NCBI GenBank assembly: GCA_024679635.1
Contig: JAIBDA010000007.1
Location: 1-23,735 of the forward strand
DNA length: 23,735 nucleotides
Source: Amphritea sp.
GTDB lineage: Bacteria; Pseudomonadota; Gammaproteobacteria; Pseudomonadales; Nitrincolaceae
Direction: 5' to 3'
Part shown: piece by piece, positions 1-7,258 of the stretch
Numbering within the stretch: position 1 is the first letter of the stretch
How the letters are laid out: each line of letters opens with the position of its first letter
Program-made: the position numbers and the translations under genes
Notes under the pieces: model-generated
Told to the model about the DNA's origin: nothing
Seen by the model: only the letters and a program-made list of their open reading frames with translations
Databases searched by the model: none

Positions 1-563
1 CTATTCGTATAGCGATTGAGATTAGCTCACCTGAAATATTAAGTTTGCTTTTAGATCTGGGAGCAGATCCCAATTATAGAGCAACAGAGGGGAGTGTTGC
101 GGGTGATTGGGCGGCATTAGATGAAGACCCTATTTACCTTACACTTCTATTGGAAGCTGGAATGGATGCCAATATTAAACATGGGGACACGCCAATAATT
201 TTTGACACTATTCCGGGTTCCCGTTGGGAACACTATGACATGTTGGTAGCTCATGGCGCAGATCACCTGCACACTAAAACAGGTGCTAATAAAACAGTAG
301 CTTTACGTTTGGCAACTCAATTTGAATATAAGCGTTTAAAGGCTCTAATTGAGATGGGAGCAGATGTATCGACGCCAACGAATACAGGGTTAACAGTAGT
401 GGAAAACTTAGCGAAGATGCAACAGCGTTTCAGTGCCAACCCACAACACCGAGCCTATATTGCTCGAGTCGAGTTGTTAGAGATGCTGCGGGATAGAGGG
501 TTAGAAATTCCCGATGATATTCCCGGTGTTCATTACCCAGATCAGCAGCAAGAAGAACATTAA
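1..563 (+). CDS. Ankyrin-repeat protein, 3' part (5' end outside window)
   Basis: The frame is open from the first bases of the window (codons starting at base 3 read IRIAIEISSPEI), so the gene begins upstream; the TTG at 45 is internal, not a start. Ankyrin-type signatures recur: LLLDLGADPN, LLLEAGMDANIKHGDTP, LVAHGADH and LIEMGADVSTPTNTGLT, each the helix-turn-loop of one repeat. The protein ends in a charged tail (DQQQEEH). Ankyrin repeats bind other proteins and carry no catalysis of their own. It sits directly upstream of a T6SS effector-chaperone gene, and ankyrin-repeat proteins are known as immunity or accessory proteins in such modules, so an immunity role for an effector encoded further upstream is a reasonable inference. 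It could also be an unrelated scaffold. The missing N-terminus would show whether it is exported. Confidence 0.85.
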   Translation, partial: IRIAIEISSPEILSLLLDLGADPNYRATEGSVAGDWAALDEDPIYLTLLLEAGMDANIKHGDTPIIFDTIPGSRWEHYDMLVAHGADHLHTKTGANKTVALRLATQFEYKRLKALIEMGADVSTPTNTGLTVVENLAKMQQRFSANPQHRAYIARVELLEMLRDRGLEIPDDIPGVHYPDQQQEEH

Positions 564-593
564 GTGGGAGCCCATGGTTATAGGGCTGACTCA

Positions 594-713
594 ATGACCT
601 GCAGTGTAAAAGAGAAATTGAGAGCTTGGATGATGTTAACCCTGTTGCTCACATTATTGGGGTGTGAGTTATCCGAAAGAGTGATTGGTTCAAGTAAACC
701 AGTAGAGTTATAA
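594..713 (+). CDS. Small predicted lipoprotein, 39 aa
   Basis: This short ORF reads MTCSVKEKLRAWMMLTL..., has basic residues, a hydrophobic stretch and a lipobox LLGC with the Cys at residue 24, followed by only 15 more residues (ELSERVIGSSKPVEL). It is therefore a good lipoprotein signal with almost no mature domain. It lies in the same frame as the ankyrin gene, 30 nt after its TAA; a GTG at 564 directly behind that stop is an alternative start. The Shine-Dalgarno sequence is weak (AGGG about 10 nt upstream). It may be a tiny lipoprotein, or the 5' stub of a lost paralogue of a lipoprotein gene, for instance a second ankyrin-type immunity gene. No function is assigned. Confidence 0.45.
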   Translation: MTCSVKEKLRAWMMLTLLLTLLGCELSERVIGSSKPVEL

Positions 714-751
714 ACTGAACAGCAATAGAAAAACAGGCCAGGGACAGGTAG

Positions 752-1651
752 ATGCAACAGGGTCGTATCAGCGAAACAGAATTAAGCTATCAACACTTAC
801 CAGACAGTGATTTTTATGCGGTGGTCGACGGTGCGGCATTACCAGAAATACGTCATAAAATTTGGCAGGAAAATCCACAGTATTGTTGTCTTTGGAGTGG
901 AAAGTTATCCCCTGATCTTGAACAGGTAGCGCCCTACCTTATTCACTTACCACAACAAACTGTTTTTAGTGATTGGCTGCTTGAAAAAGCTAGTCGTAGT
1001 GACTGCGCAATTTTCTTTAAAAGTCATAGCAACATTTCCATCACTCAATTGCGAAAGAGTCTTCGAAAGCATCTGTTAGTGAATGACTCAGAAGGAAGTA
1101 CTTTAGTCTTTCGGTTTTATGACCCTCGCGTACTGGGGCGCTTTATCGATATAGCAAGCCAGGAACAACGTAATCAGTTATTTGAATATATTGATCGCTA
1201 TATCCTGATACAACGGGAAACATTAAAAACTCATCATAGTCATATCACTTCATCTCAGAGCCAGCCCAGTAAAGGGCGGATGGTGATTACTGCAGAGCAG
1301 ATGCAGAAGATGGATTTAAGTGCGCTGGATAACTATCTGATCCAGCTGGTTGAAGATATAAAAGCAGCATATCCAGCTCATTTCTTAAATGAGTCAGATG
1401 AAGCATTGAAAGAAAGGTTTAGGTTGTGTATCGCAAAAGCTGAAGAGTTCAATATTACAGGTAGAGCAGATCTGTTTGAATATTGCAGTTTATGCGTCCA
1501 GTGGGGCGATGAGTTTTGTCATCCCGATGGGCAGGGGTGGGCAAGAGATATTGTTGAAGACCGGTTTATAACAGACGGTACAGCAAGAATGACATTATTG
1601 GTTCAGGCTGGGAGTGAAAACCGAGTACTGACAAAGGTTCAGACAGGATAG
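752..1651 (+). CDS. DUF4123-domain T6SS effector chaperone/adaptor with extra C-terminal domain
   Basis: Residues about 15-155 match the DUF4123 pattern: FYAVVDGAALPEIRHKIW, then CCLWSGKL, YLIHL, a helical middle, LRKHLLVNDSEG and FRFYDPRVLGRFI. DUF4123 proteins (Tap-1/TEC) are cytoplasmic chaperones that load a specific effector onto its VgrG, and they are encoded just before that effector, as here. Residues about 177-290 form a second, mostly helical unit (MVITAEQMQKMD ... CVQWGDEF ... GWARDIVED). It resembles small stand-alone proteins seen beside effector genes, and here it is fused in frame. The start at 752 follows GGGACAGG at suitable spacing. An in-frame ATG at 1280 is preceded by AAAGGGCGG, so the second domain could also be made separately. 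The family assignment is confident; the C-terminal domain role is unknown. Confidence 0.85.
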   Translation: MQQGRISETELSYQHLPDSDFYAVVDGAALPEIRHKIWQENPQYCCLWSGKLSPDLEQVAPYLIHLPQQTVFSDWLLEKASRSDCAIFFKSHSNISITQLRKSLRKHLLVNDSEGSTLVFRFYDPRVLGRFIDIASQEQRNQLFEYIDRYILIQRETLKTHHSHITSSQSQPSKGRMVITAEQMQKMDLSALDNYLIQLVEDIKAAYPAHFLNESDEALKERFRLCIAKAEEFNITGRADLFEYCSLCVQWGDEFCHPDGQGWARDIVEDRFITDGTARMTLLVQAGSENRVLTKVQTG

Positions 1652-1657
1652 AAAGTT

Positions 1658-1682
1658 TCAGGTTTCAGTGAATATAACCTGA
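1658..1682 (+). other. Intergenic hairpin TCAGGTT / AACCTGA
   Basis: A 7-bp perfect inverted repeat with an 11-nt loop lies between the DUF4123 gene and the LysM gene. No clean T run follows (GAGCGTTTTGTG), so it is at best a weak terminator or an RNA-processing or stabilising hairpin within the operon. Confidence 0.25.
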
Positions 1683-1725
1683 GAGCGTTTTGTGTATTAA
1701 TTAGAGAGTTAAAGGAAATACATCT

Positions 1726-3612
1726 ATGGAAGGATATACGGTTCAGCCGGGTGATAGTCTCTGGAAAATAGGCCAGAAAAAAGGCTTCTCAGTAGATGAG
1801 ATCCTCAGTAATAACCCTGAGCTAAAAAGTAATCCCGGCCGTATAGTGCCAGGGCAATACATTAAGCTGCCAGCAAAATCTTCAGAGGGTTCATTCAGTA
1901 AAAATGGCCCTTATGCCCCATCATATCCACAGAAACCCAAGGGTTCATCAACAGACTTAAAAAGTGATAAGCCTGCTGTATATGGGCCTCAACCTGCAGA
2001 AACTAAGCAACCTGCGAAAACAACACAGGCAGGTAATTCATCTGCTGCTAAAAGCCAACAAGACTGCCCCCTCAATACCGAGTGTGAATTAAACACGATG
2101 ATTGTTGAGTGTGGCCACGCATCAAGAAAGTATAAGTTGGATGCCATTAATGGTGATCCAAAACAGAAAGGTACCCCTAAGCTGTATTGTTTGGCAGATG
2201 AGCATGGTCATGAAACAGTTAAAGTGACCTTTGCCGGCAGCTGTGAGAATGGGAGCTCGATGTGTACCGGTGTTGAAGTCGTTGGTGATTCGGGAAAAGA
2301 GGTCCAATATAACTCACCTGCAGAGTTTGGTCTGACCAGTGAAGGAAAATTGGAAAAAGCAAAAAAAGAGGTGGAACGAGAGGTAGGACAGCTTCATAAC
2401 ATCTTTAAAATTGCTGATAAATATGCCTTCAGCTTCAAGGAAGGAGGGTTTCCAAGACTTGCGACCTATCGCTTAAATAAAGTTGAGCATGGGTGCAGCT
2501 TAGCCGGTAGCAGTGCCGTTACCGATGTCATACTGATACCTGCATTTAAAGCTTCGGCTTTTATCTCCTTTGGATATGATGAAAAGAAAGAGTCTGTCCC
2601 GTTTTTTGATAGAGGGGGAGAAAGACGACAAGCTGTGTTTGATTATGGGGGGAGTTTTGTTCTTGGGGGAGAGGAAGTAAAAGTAACCAATAAAAAGGAC
2701 ACATCGATAGATCAGTACTTTCCCTGGATGCAAGGCAAAATGGATGGTTTGATCCAGAAGTTAGATGAGATGGCGTATCATTCTTATAAGGAAGCGGCTA
2801 CCGCTTCTCAGAAAGGTGCTCGCGGGTTACTAAGAAAAGCGGTTTCCAATACTGATTTCGTGCTGGACTTGCCAAAAGTCAAAGCCAGTTTTGATGTTGA
2901 GACAAAAGAAGCTGAGAATGAATTTTCCTTAGATCTAACAGGCACCGCTAATTTAGAAATGGATCCTTTGATAGGAATGTCAATCGATATCGATATCTTA
3001 GGATGGGCTATTACTGCTATTCCGGGAATCGGTCCTTTTTTGAGTAAAGTTAAGGGTTATGCTCAAGAGAAAGGCATAGTGCTGGCGATTATTCTCTCTG
3101 CGAAAAATAAGGTTTTTGGTAAGCTTTCCTGGGAGAAAAAGCTGAATGGAGACTGGGAGCTGAATAGTACAGCGAAGACAAATGAAATTGGGGGGAGTGT
3201 ACTGCTGAAACTTGAGGGGAAAGCAGAAATGGAGGTTGAAACTTTTCTAGTAGAAGTTAAGGCGGGTGCGAAAATATTAGCAGCCAGTGCTAAAAAAAGC
3301 AGTGAAGGTTGCGGTCTAATCGCAAAAGTAAAGCCTGGTATAAAAGACAGCAAACCTCATTTTGATGGCGAGATAGAATTTACGGGCCTTTCAATTTATC
3401 AATGTCTGTATGCTGAGCTTGGAGTAAGGTCTTCAGATAGTTCTAGTGCAAGTACAGTTCAAAACAATTTCAATAATGTTGGTAGTGTGTCCAAGAAAGA
3501 TAAAGAAGTAAAGAATGAGGAATATAAGAAAATGAAGGTTGTTCTAGAACCTTGTAAATGGCCAGAGTCAAAAAATAGCGAAGGGATTGGAGTAGGAGAG
3601 GTAACTGTATGA
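1726..3612 (+). CDS. LysM-domain candidate T6SS effector, 628 aa
   Basis: Residues 4-48 are a LysM domain (YTVQPGDSLWKIGQKKGFS ... VPGQYIKLP), which binds peptidoglycan or a partner. A Pro/Lys/Ser linker runs to about 112. Residues 113-180 are rich in Cys and His (C114, C120, C129, H131, C155, H160, H162, C173, C180), suggesting disulfides or metal binding. The C-terminal half has beta-rich segments around a hydrophobic stretch at about 418-440 (IDILGWAITAIPGIGPFL) and another at 450-458, which could insert into membranes. There is no signal peptide, as expected for a T6SS cargo. Position is the strongest argument: directly after a DUF4123 chaperone gene and before a lipoprotein, a membrane protein and a PAAR gene. 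The start has AAAGGAAA at good spacing. I recognise no catalytic motif; pore formation is a guess, and a structural or adaptor role remains possible. Confidence 0.7.
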   Translation: MEGYTVQPGDSLWKIGQKKGFSVDEILSNNPELKSNPGRIVPGQYIKLPAKSSEGSFSKNGPYAPSYPQKPKGSSTDLKSDKPAVYGPQPAETKQPAKTTQAGNSSAAKSQQDCPLNTECELNTMIVECGHASRKYKLDAINGDPKQKGTPKLYCLADEHGHETVKVTFAGSCENGSSMCTGVEVVGDSGKEVQYNSPAEFGLTSEGKLEKAKKEVEREVGQLHNIFKIADKYAFSFKEGGFPRLATYRLNKVEHGCSLAGSSAVTDVILIPAFKASAFISFGYDEKKESVPFFDRGGERRQAVFDYGGSFVLGGEEVKVTNKKDTSIDQYFPWMQGKMDGLIQKLDEMAYHSYKEAATASQKGARGLLRKAVSNTDFVLDLPKVKASFDVETKEAENEFSLDLTGTANLEMDPLIGMSIDIDILGWAITAIPGIGPFLSKVKGYAQEKGIVLAIILSAKNKVFGKLSWEKKLNGDWELNSTAKTNEIGGSVLLKLEGKAEMEVETFLVEVKAGAKILAASAKKSSEGCGLIAKVKPGIKDSKPHFDGEIEFTGLSIYQCLYAELGVRSSDSSSASTVQNNFNNVGSVSKKDKEVKNEEYKKMKVVLEPCKWPESKNSEGIGVGEVTV

Positions 3613-4598
3613 TACAAAAACTATTACGTTTTTTTTATCTTTGTTTAGTAATTATTATATTGTCAGGTTGTGGTGAAGATATGAGTATTTTTGAAAAAAA
3701 ACCTTTTTTTAGTATTAGCATTGAGGGGCATGGTGCAGCTTATGCTGTTTTAATGAATGGCTTGACAGTTTATAGAAATATTGATGAAGACGTTCAGGTA
3801 TCAACAAAAATCCATGTGAACCATCTTATTGTTTCTGGCGATAATGAAATAAAAATCTTGGTATATCGTGATGAAGACACCGGCACTATGCCAGAAGGAG
3901 CCAACGTCGATGTAAACCTTATGCTTAGAGATTTCGATAAGAAAGAAAGTAAACTTGTTTTCGGATTAGGCTTTGAAAATGGGCATTATTATTCTTCCCG
4001 AGAGCCTGGTAACTATTCTACAGTGAACTTTGATAAGAGCGATGATGGAAAGCTTATTGTTAAGGAACTCGATGTTAAGGGGGATGATGTTTGGAAAACA
4101 ATTGAATTTGCAAGAGTAAACGCAGCGTTTAACACATCGTTACCAAGATGGGCCTTTGAGAATGGAGATGACCTTCCTGTCTATACTAGTCTTGGAGAAG
4201 AAGGTTTTTATCAGGAACGTGATCGGTTAATGCCGCTTTATGAAGAGATACAGAGTAAAATTTCTGCCCAAGACTGGGGATGGATTAAAGATAAATTTGC
4301 GGAGCGTAACCAAGAATATGATCTGGCGCTGTATAGGGCTCCAGGAGAAACAGAGAAACTACTGATAAAATCATTCAAGAATGTTAGTAATACGGATATT
4401 GCTACGCCACTAGGCTTAAAAGAAAAGGGTGAGTACTGGGGGGCTACGGATTTTACCATGCGTGAGTCAAAATTCATGAGAATGACATCGGGATCTAAAG
4501 GTGCAATGTTGTTTTATAACTTCAAAGATGGCTCAGGTTCAGAATTCTTCGATGTTGTCTTTCGTCGCCAAGGTGGTGAATGGATTATTACCCGTTAA
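3609..4598 (+). CDS. Lipoprotein, candidate immunity protein of the LysM effector
   Basis: The N-terminus (MIQKLLRF then a hydrophobic run ending LSGC, Cys at residue 21) is a clear lipoprotein signal; Gly at +2 predicts outer-membrane sorting. The mature part of about 309 residues looks like a beta-rich periplasmic domain (FFSISIEGHGAAYAVLMNG, VNHLIVSGDNEIKILVYR) followed by a helical middle and a compact C-terminal domain ending FRRQGGEWIITR. The start codon overlaps the effector stop codon (ATGA, 4 nt), with GGAGAGG upstream, so the two are translationally coupled. Tight coupling of a periplasm-facing lipoprotein to a candidate effector is typical of immunity genes whose toxin acts in the envelope. 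The role is inferred from position only; I do not recognise the family. Confidence 0.65.
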   Translation: MIQKLLRFFYLCLVIIILSGCGEDMSIFEKKPFFSISIEGHGAAYAVLMNGLTVYRNIDEDVQVSTKIHVNHLIVSGDNEIKILVYRDEDTGTMPEGANVDVNLMLRDFDKKESKLVFGLGFENGHYYSSREPGNYSTVNFDKSDDGKLIVKELDVKGDDVWKTIEFARVNAAFNTSLPRWAFENGDDLPVYTSLGEEGFYQERDRLMPLYEEIQSKISAQDWGWIKDKFAERNQEYDLALYRAPGETEKLLIKSFKNVSNTDIATPLGLKEKGEYWGATDFTMRESKFMRMTSGSKGAMLFYNFKDGSGSEFFDVVFRRQGGEWIITR

Positions 4599-4643
4599 AT
4601 GGAATAAAGCTTGTGTGTAGCCCCCACAGGTATAGGGTCACTT

Positions 4644-5720
4644 ATGTATCATAATTATCCTGAAATTCAGGTTAAAAGTAGAACCTCAGGTACACTGTAC
4701 TGGCTCTCTTTGTCAGTTATCTGGATGTTTATGCTGATGGCACTTTATTTCTATAATTACATTATGGAGCGTCATTCTGACTATACCATTATAGACTACC
4801 TCCTCTTTTGGGAGGGGGGGGCTAAATATTCAAACTTCTTCTTCGTTGTGCTTTTCTTACTGCATATTTCTGTACTGTTTCGAATTCTTGAATCTGCAGC
4901 AATGTATTTGTTCGGAAAAAAGATACGAGGTATCTATTTAGGGGCTGTGATTGGCTTGGATAAACGATATTCTCCCCTCTTTTTACTGAATCATAAGAGA
5001 GATGGAAAAAGCTGTTATGTTGGAAGTCTTGTTGGAAGTGAAATGCCTGGTTTTATGTATACAGACCTGGGTCGTAAATTTTGGATGTGTCTGGATATAG
5101 ATGGGAACCTTGTTCGGCTTGGGCCTCCTTATTGGTTTAATGTATTTATTAAAACATCTGCTCTACTCGGTACTAATTTTTTTTCTTTTGCCTTTTTCTA
5201 TTCCAATCTTAACCACATGATTACTGGTCAGGAAACGTCTCTTCAACTGCCCGACGTTAGCATAACTTTTCTTGAGGATATAACTTCGTTCTTTCGTGAC
5301 TGTGGTGATGGTTTGATTGTTTATTTTTTGGTTTATTTTATTTATTTGGTGCTCTTGGAAATATATTATAAAAATGGGCTGGACGGTTTTTTTACGAAAT
5401 TGAATGAATCAAATTATTCAGTTTTCGCTGAAAAAATAATCAAAGGGAAAGTGGTTTATGTGGGTAGTTATCTGAGGCCAAGAAAGAAACGTTATAATCT
5501 TAGCGATGATCTTTCTGATGACTATAAAAATATTAGGTATCATTACGTTGAATTAGAGATTGAGTCAGGTTTACCTGGCCCTTATTATTGTGCTGTACAT
5601 ATAGATGAAGATCAGGTTCACTTCTTTAAACGTAGTCGGTTTAAGTTTGTTACAGGTAAAGCAGATGATAGAGGTTTTATCGTATTAGATGATGCCAAAC
5701 AGATGGATGTTCTTTTCTAA
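4644..5720 (+). CDS. Four-helix integral membrane protein, candidate immunity protein
   Basis: Four hydrophobic helices are visible: about 18-40 (LYWLSLSVIWMFMLMALYF), 62-85 (FFFVVLFLLHISVLF), 167-188 and 222-242 (GLIVYFLVYFIYLVLL). Soluble segments lie between helices 2 and 3 (about 80 residues) and after helix 4 (about 115 residues, SNYSVFAEKIIKGKVVYVG to the end). No enzyme motif is seen. The ATG at 4644 is preferred; a TTG at 4611 in the same frame would add 11 residues. It lies 45 nt after the lipoprotein gene in the effector module. Multi-pass membrane proteins serve as immunity for some membrane-targeting T6SS effectors, so together with the lipoprotein it may protect the producer. This is inferred from context; the family is not recognised. 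Composition is very AT-rich by eye. Confidence 0.6.
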   Translation: MYHNYPEIQVKSRTSGTLYWLSLSVIWMFMLMALYFYNYIMERHSDYTIIDYLLFWEGGAKYSNFFFVVLFLLHISVLFRILESAAMYLFGKKIRGIYLGAVIGLDKRYSPLFLLNHKRDGKSCYVGSLVGSEMPGFMYTDLGRKFWMCLDIDGNLVRLGPPYWFNVFIKTSALLGTNFFSFAFFYSNLNHMITGQETSLQLPDVSITFLEDITSFFRDCGDGLIVYFLVYFIYLVLLEIYYKNGLDGFFTKLNESNYSVFAEKIIKGKVVYVGSYLRPRKKRYNLSDDLSDDYKNIRYHYVELEIESGLPGPYYCAVHIDEDQVHFFKRSRFKFVTGKADDRGFIVLDDAKQMDVLF

Positions 5721-5752
5721 CTAAATATTTGAATGAATAAGGAGTGTTTAAA

Positions 5753-6040
5753 ATGCCAAAAGCTGCACGTTTAGGTGATATTGGTTCAGGTCATGGTTGT
5801 TTTCCGCCAACCCCGATAGTGGCTGGAAGTGGGGATGTCCTCATCGATGGTATCCCTGCTGCCCGGGTGGGGGATCCACTCGCAGCGCACGGTTGTAGCA
5901 AGTGTCCACCGCACGGACGAGCGATAGCTGCAGGGTCATCTTCAGTGATGATCAATGGCAGGCCAGCCGCCCGGGTGGGAGATTCTATCAGCTGTGGAGG
6001 CTCTGTCGCAGCCGGTTCGGGCACTATTTCTATCGGCTGA
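5753..6040 (+). CDS. PAAR-domain spike-tip protein, 95 aa
   Basis: The protein is a complete stand-alone PAAR domain. It has the conserved opening KAARLGDIGSGHGCFPP, two copies of the PAARVGD signature (IDGIPAARVGDP and INGRPAARVGDS), the His/Cys residues that hold the zinc at the tip (GHGC, AHGC, PPHG, SCGG) and the usual ending AAGSGTISIG. PAAR proteins cap the VgrG trimer and sharpen the spike; the family is well established. The ATG at 5753 has AAGGAG 8 nt upstream; the in-frame GTG at 5744 lies inside that ribosome-binding site and is rejected. No toxin domain is fused, so cargo would be carried through VgrG, DUF4123 or other contacts. It closes the plus-strand effector module and is much richer in G+C than the gene before it. 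Confidence 0.95.
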   Translation: MPKAARLGDIGSGHGCFPPTPIVAGSGDVLIDGIPAARVGDPLAAHGCSKCPPHGRAIAAGSSSVMINGRPAARVGDSISCGGSVAAGSGTISIG

Positions 6041-6133
6041 TAAGTCTCTGTTGTCAGGCGTGCAAGAGGTTTTAGGAGGCTTCCCTGCCGAACACCAATT
6101 AAATTCAGAGCCAGGTGAGTTGATGTTACGGGG

Positions 6134-6152
6134 CCAGAGATCTCTGGTTTTG
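6134..6152 (+). terminator. Possible terminator after the PAAR gene
   Basis: CCAGAGATCTCTGG is a perfect 14-bp palindrome (5-bp stem, GATC loop) followed on the plus strand by TTTTGTG. It sits between the convergent PAAR and SPOR genes, where a terminator is expected. The stem is short and the T run only four long, so the call is tentative. On the minus strand no T run follows. Confidence 0.35.
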
Positions 6153-6155
6153 TGA

Positions 6156-7028
6156 TTATAAAAATTCTTTATTTTCGCGTATCCAGGGTGTTTCACCGGT
6201 CTGATCTTTGATGTCGGTCGACAGAGCGATGGCATCGATGTATTCAATCGGCTGTGCTGTGATCACGTTAAACCACTGGGTGAATTTACCTTGAGTTCTG
6301 ACTACACGGGTTTTTATATCAGGATACTTTTGCTGCCAGCGAGTGGCCGATTTTTTATTTTGAAAAGCGGCTAGTTGTAGCAGATAGTGGGTTTCTGGTT
6401 CCAGTGCTGGATTATTGAAATCTGCGCTTTCAGAAGTGTGTTGCTCCTTTAGAACCTGGTTGATTTTACCCACCGCGTTCCCTGTTTTATCGTTGTTTGT
6501 TGGCTCAAGGTCGGCCAGTTGTTCTGTCGGTTTCATCCTTGCAGATCTGGCTTCTGCCGGGATTTTCTGCTGAGCGATTACCCTGTTCTGCGCCTCATCA
6601 TGCGTTGATTGTCCTGTTTTAGATTGTCCTGTTTTAGATTCTCCTGTTTCAGGTTGTGTTGCTATTGAGCTGTTTGCTGCATAGCTGATTTCAATAGAGC
6701 GTGACTGTCCGTTGCTAACATCATCAACTGGCAGAGGCTCTGGTGCCGTAAAGGCTAACGCGGGATCTTTGAGAGTGGTTCTGAATCGTTTAATTGTTAC
6801 GCTGTCTGATGCGTTACAGTGCCAATAACGTTCGGAGGGCTGCTTGCGCTGAAAGCACTGGATAAACCAGGCTGCTACCTGTTGTTCGTGGTAGTAATAA
6901 TTATCGGGTCGAATTTCAACATTATAGGACGATGAGGGCAAACGGGGGGCACGCTCTGATGCGTTGCACGCAACCGTAGTTATCATAGCGGTGAGTAATA
7001 ATGTTGCTGCGGGGTAAACCTTGTCCAT
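6156..7028 (-). CDS. Exported SPOR-domain protein in the T6SS locus
   Basis: The C-terminal 77 residues (from about 214) fit the SPOR fold: HYLLQLAAFQNKKSATRW, a beta-strand with VVRTQGKFTQWFNV, and a closing TPWIRE like the WIR end of many SPOR domains. SPOR domains bind peptidoglycan stripped of its stem peptides. The N-terminus has a hydrophobic signal; TTVAC with Cys at 21 could be a lipobox but has Thr at -3, so plain export is equally likely. Residues about 30-90 form a Cys/Trp-containing domain I do not recognise. The middle is a low-complexity linker with the repeat TGESKTGQSKTGQS. AAGGA lies 8 nt before the ATG. It is transcribed away from the rest of the T6SS genes, with a sigma-54-like promoter upstream. 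A role in fitting the apparatus into the cell wall is inferred. Confidence 0.8.
   Translation of the reverse strand: MDKVYPAATLLLTAMITTVACNASERAPRLPSSSYNVEIRPDNYYYHEQQVAAWFIQCFQRKQPSERYWHCNASDSVTIKRFRTTLKDPALAFTAPEPLPVDDVSNGQSRSIEISYAANSSIATQPETGESKTGQSKTGQSTHDEAQNRVIAQQKIPAEARSARMKPTEQLADLEPTNNDKTGNAVGKINQVLKEQHTSESADFNNPALEPETHYLLQLAAFQNKKSATRWQQKYPDIKTRVVRTQGKFTQWFNVITAQPIEYIDAIALSTDIKDQTGETPWIRENKEFL
6607..6651 (-). repeat. Tandem 15-bp repeat (3 copies) in the SPOR gene linker
   Basis: GATTGTCCTGTTTTA occurs twice in succession (6607-6621 and 6622-6636) and a third time with two changes (6637-6651). On the coding strand it gives the five-residue repeat KTGQS / KTGES. Because 15 is a multiple of 3, copy-number change would alter linker length without breaking the frame. 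Confidence 0.85.
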
Positions 7029-7071
7029 GGCTGCCGTCCTTTTTTGTTAGACCCTGATGCAGATACTTAGC

Positions 7072-7087
7072 AGCAATAATCAAGCCA
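7072..7087 (-). promoter_or_regulatory. Sigma-54-like (-24/-12) promoter for the SPOR gene
   Basis: Read on the minus strand, TGGCTTGATTATTGCT has the invariant GG and GC separated by exactly 10 nt and matches both consensus halves (TGGC and TTGCT). It lies 43 nt upstream of the ATG, leaving a leader of about 33 nt. Sigma-54 control is established for hcp and other T6SS operons in several gammaproteobacteria, which supports the call. Confidence 0.6.
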
Positions 7088-7258
7088 TACTGGAAAGCAC
7101 TTTTTGATAAAATAACTGTGCAAAATCAGGTGTGTAACAATAAGTTGCGCGCTTTATTTCTCACTTTGGGCGAGTCGTTTCATAGCCCTTTGTTTTAACC
7201 GTCGGCTGCAGTAAACTCCGTGAAACAAAAGGACTGTCACGTTAAGGGAGTAAGAGAG

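Noticed and set aside
3063..3353. Minus-strand ORF of 96 codons inside the LysM gene
   Set aside because: It is antisense to a strongly supported gene and its Ser/Phe-rich sequence is typical of a shadow frame.
5955..6155. Plus-strand ORF of 66 codons overlapping the end of PAAR
   Set aside because: It runs in another frame of the well-supported PAAR gene, has no ribosome-binding site and its second half shows no recognisable protein features.
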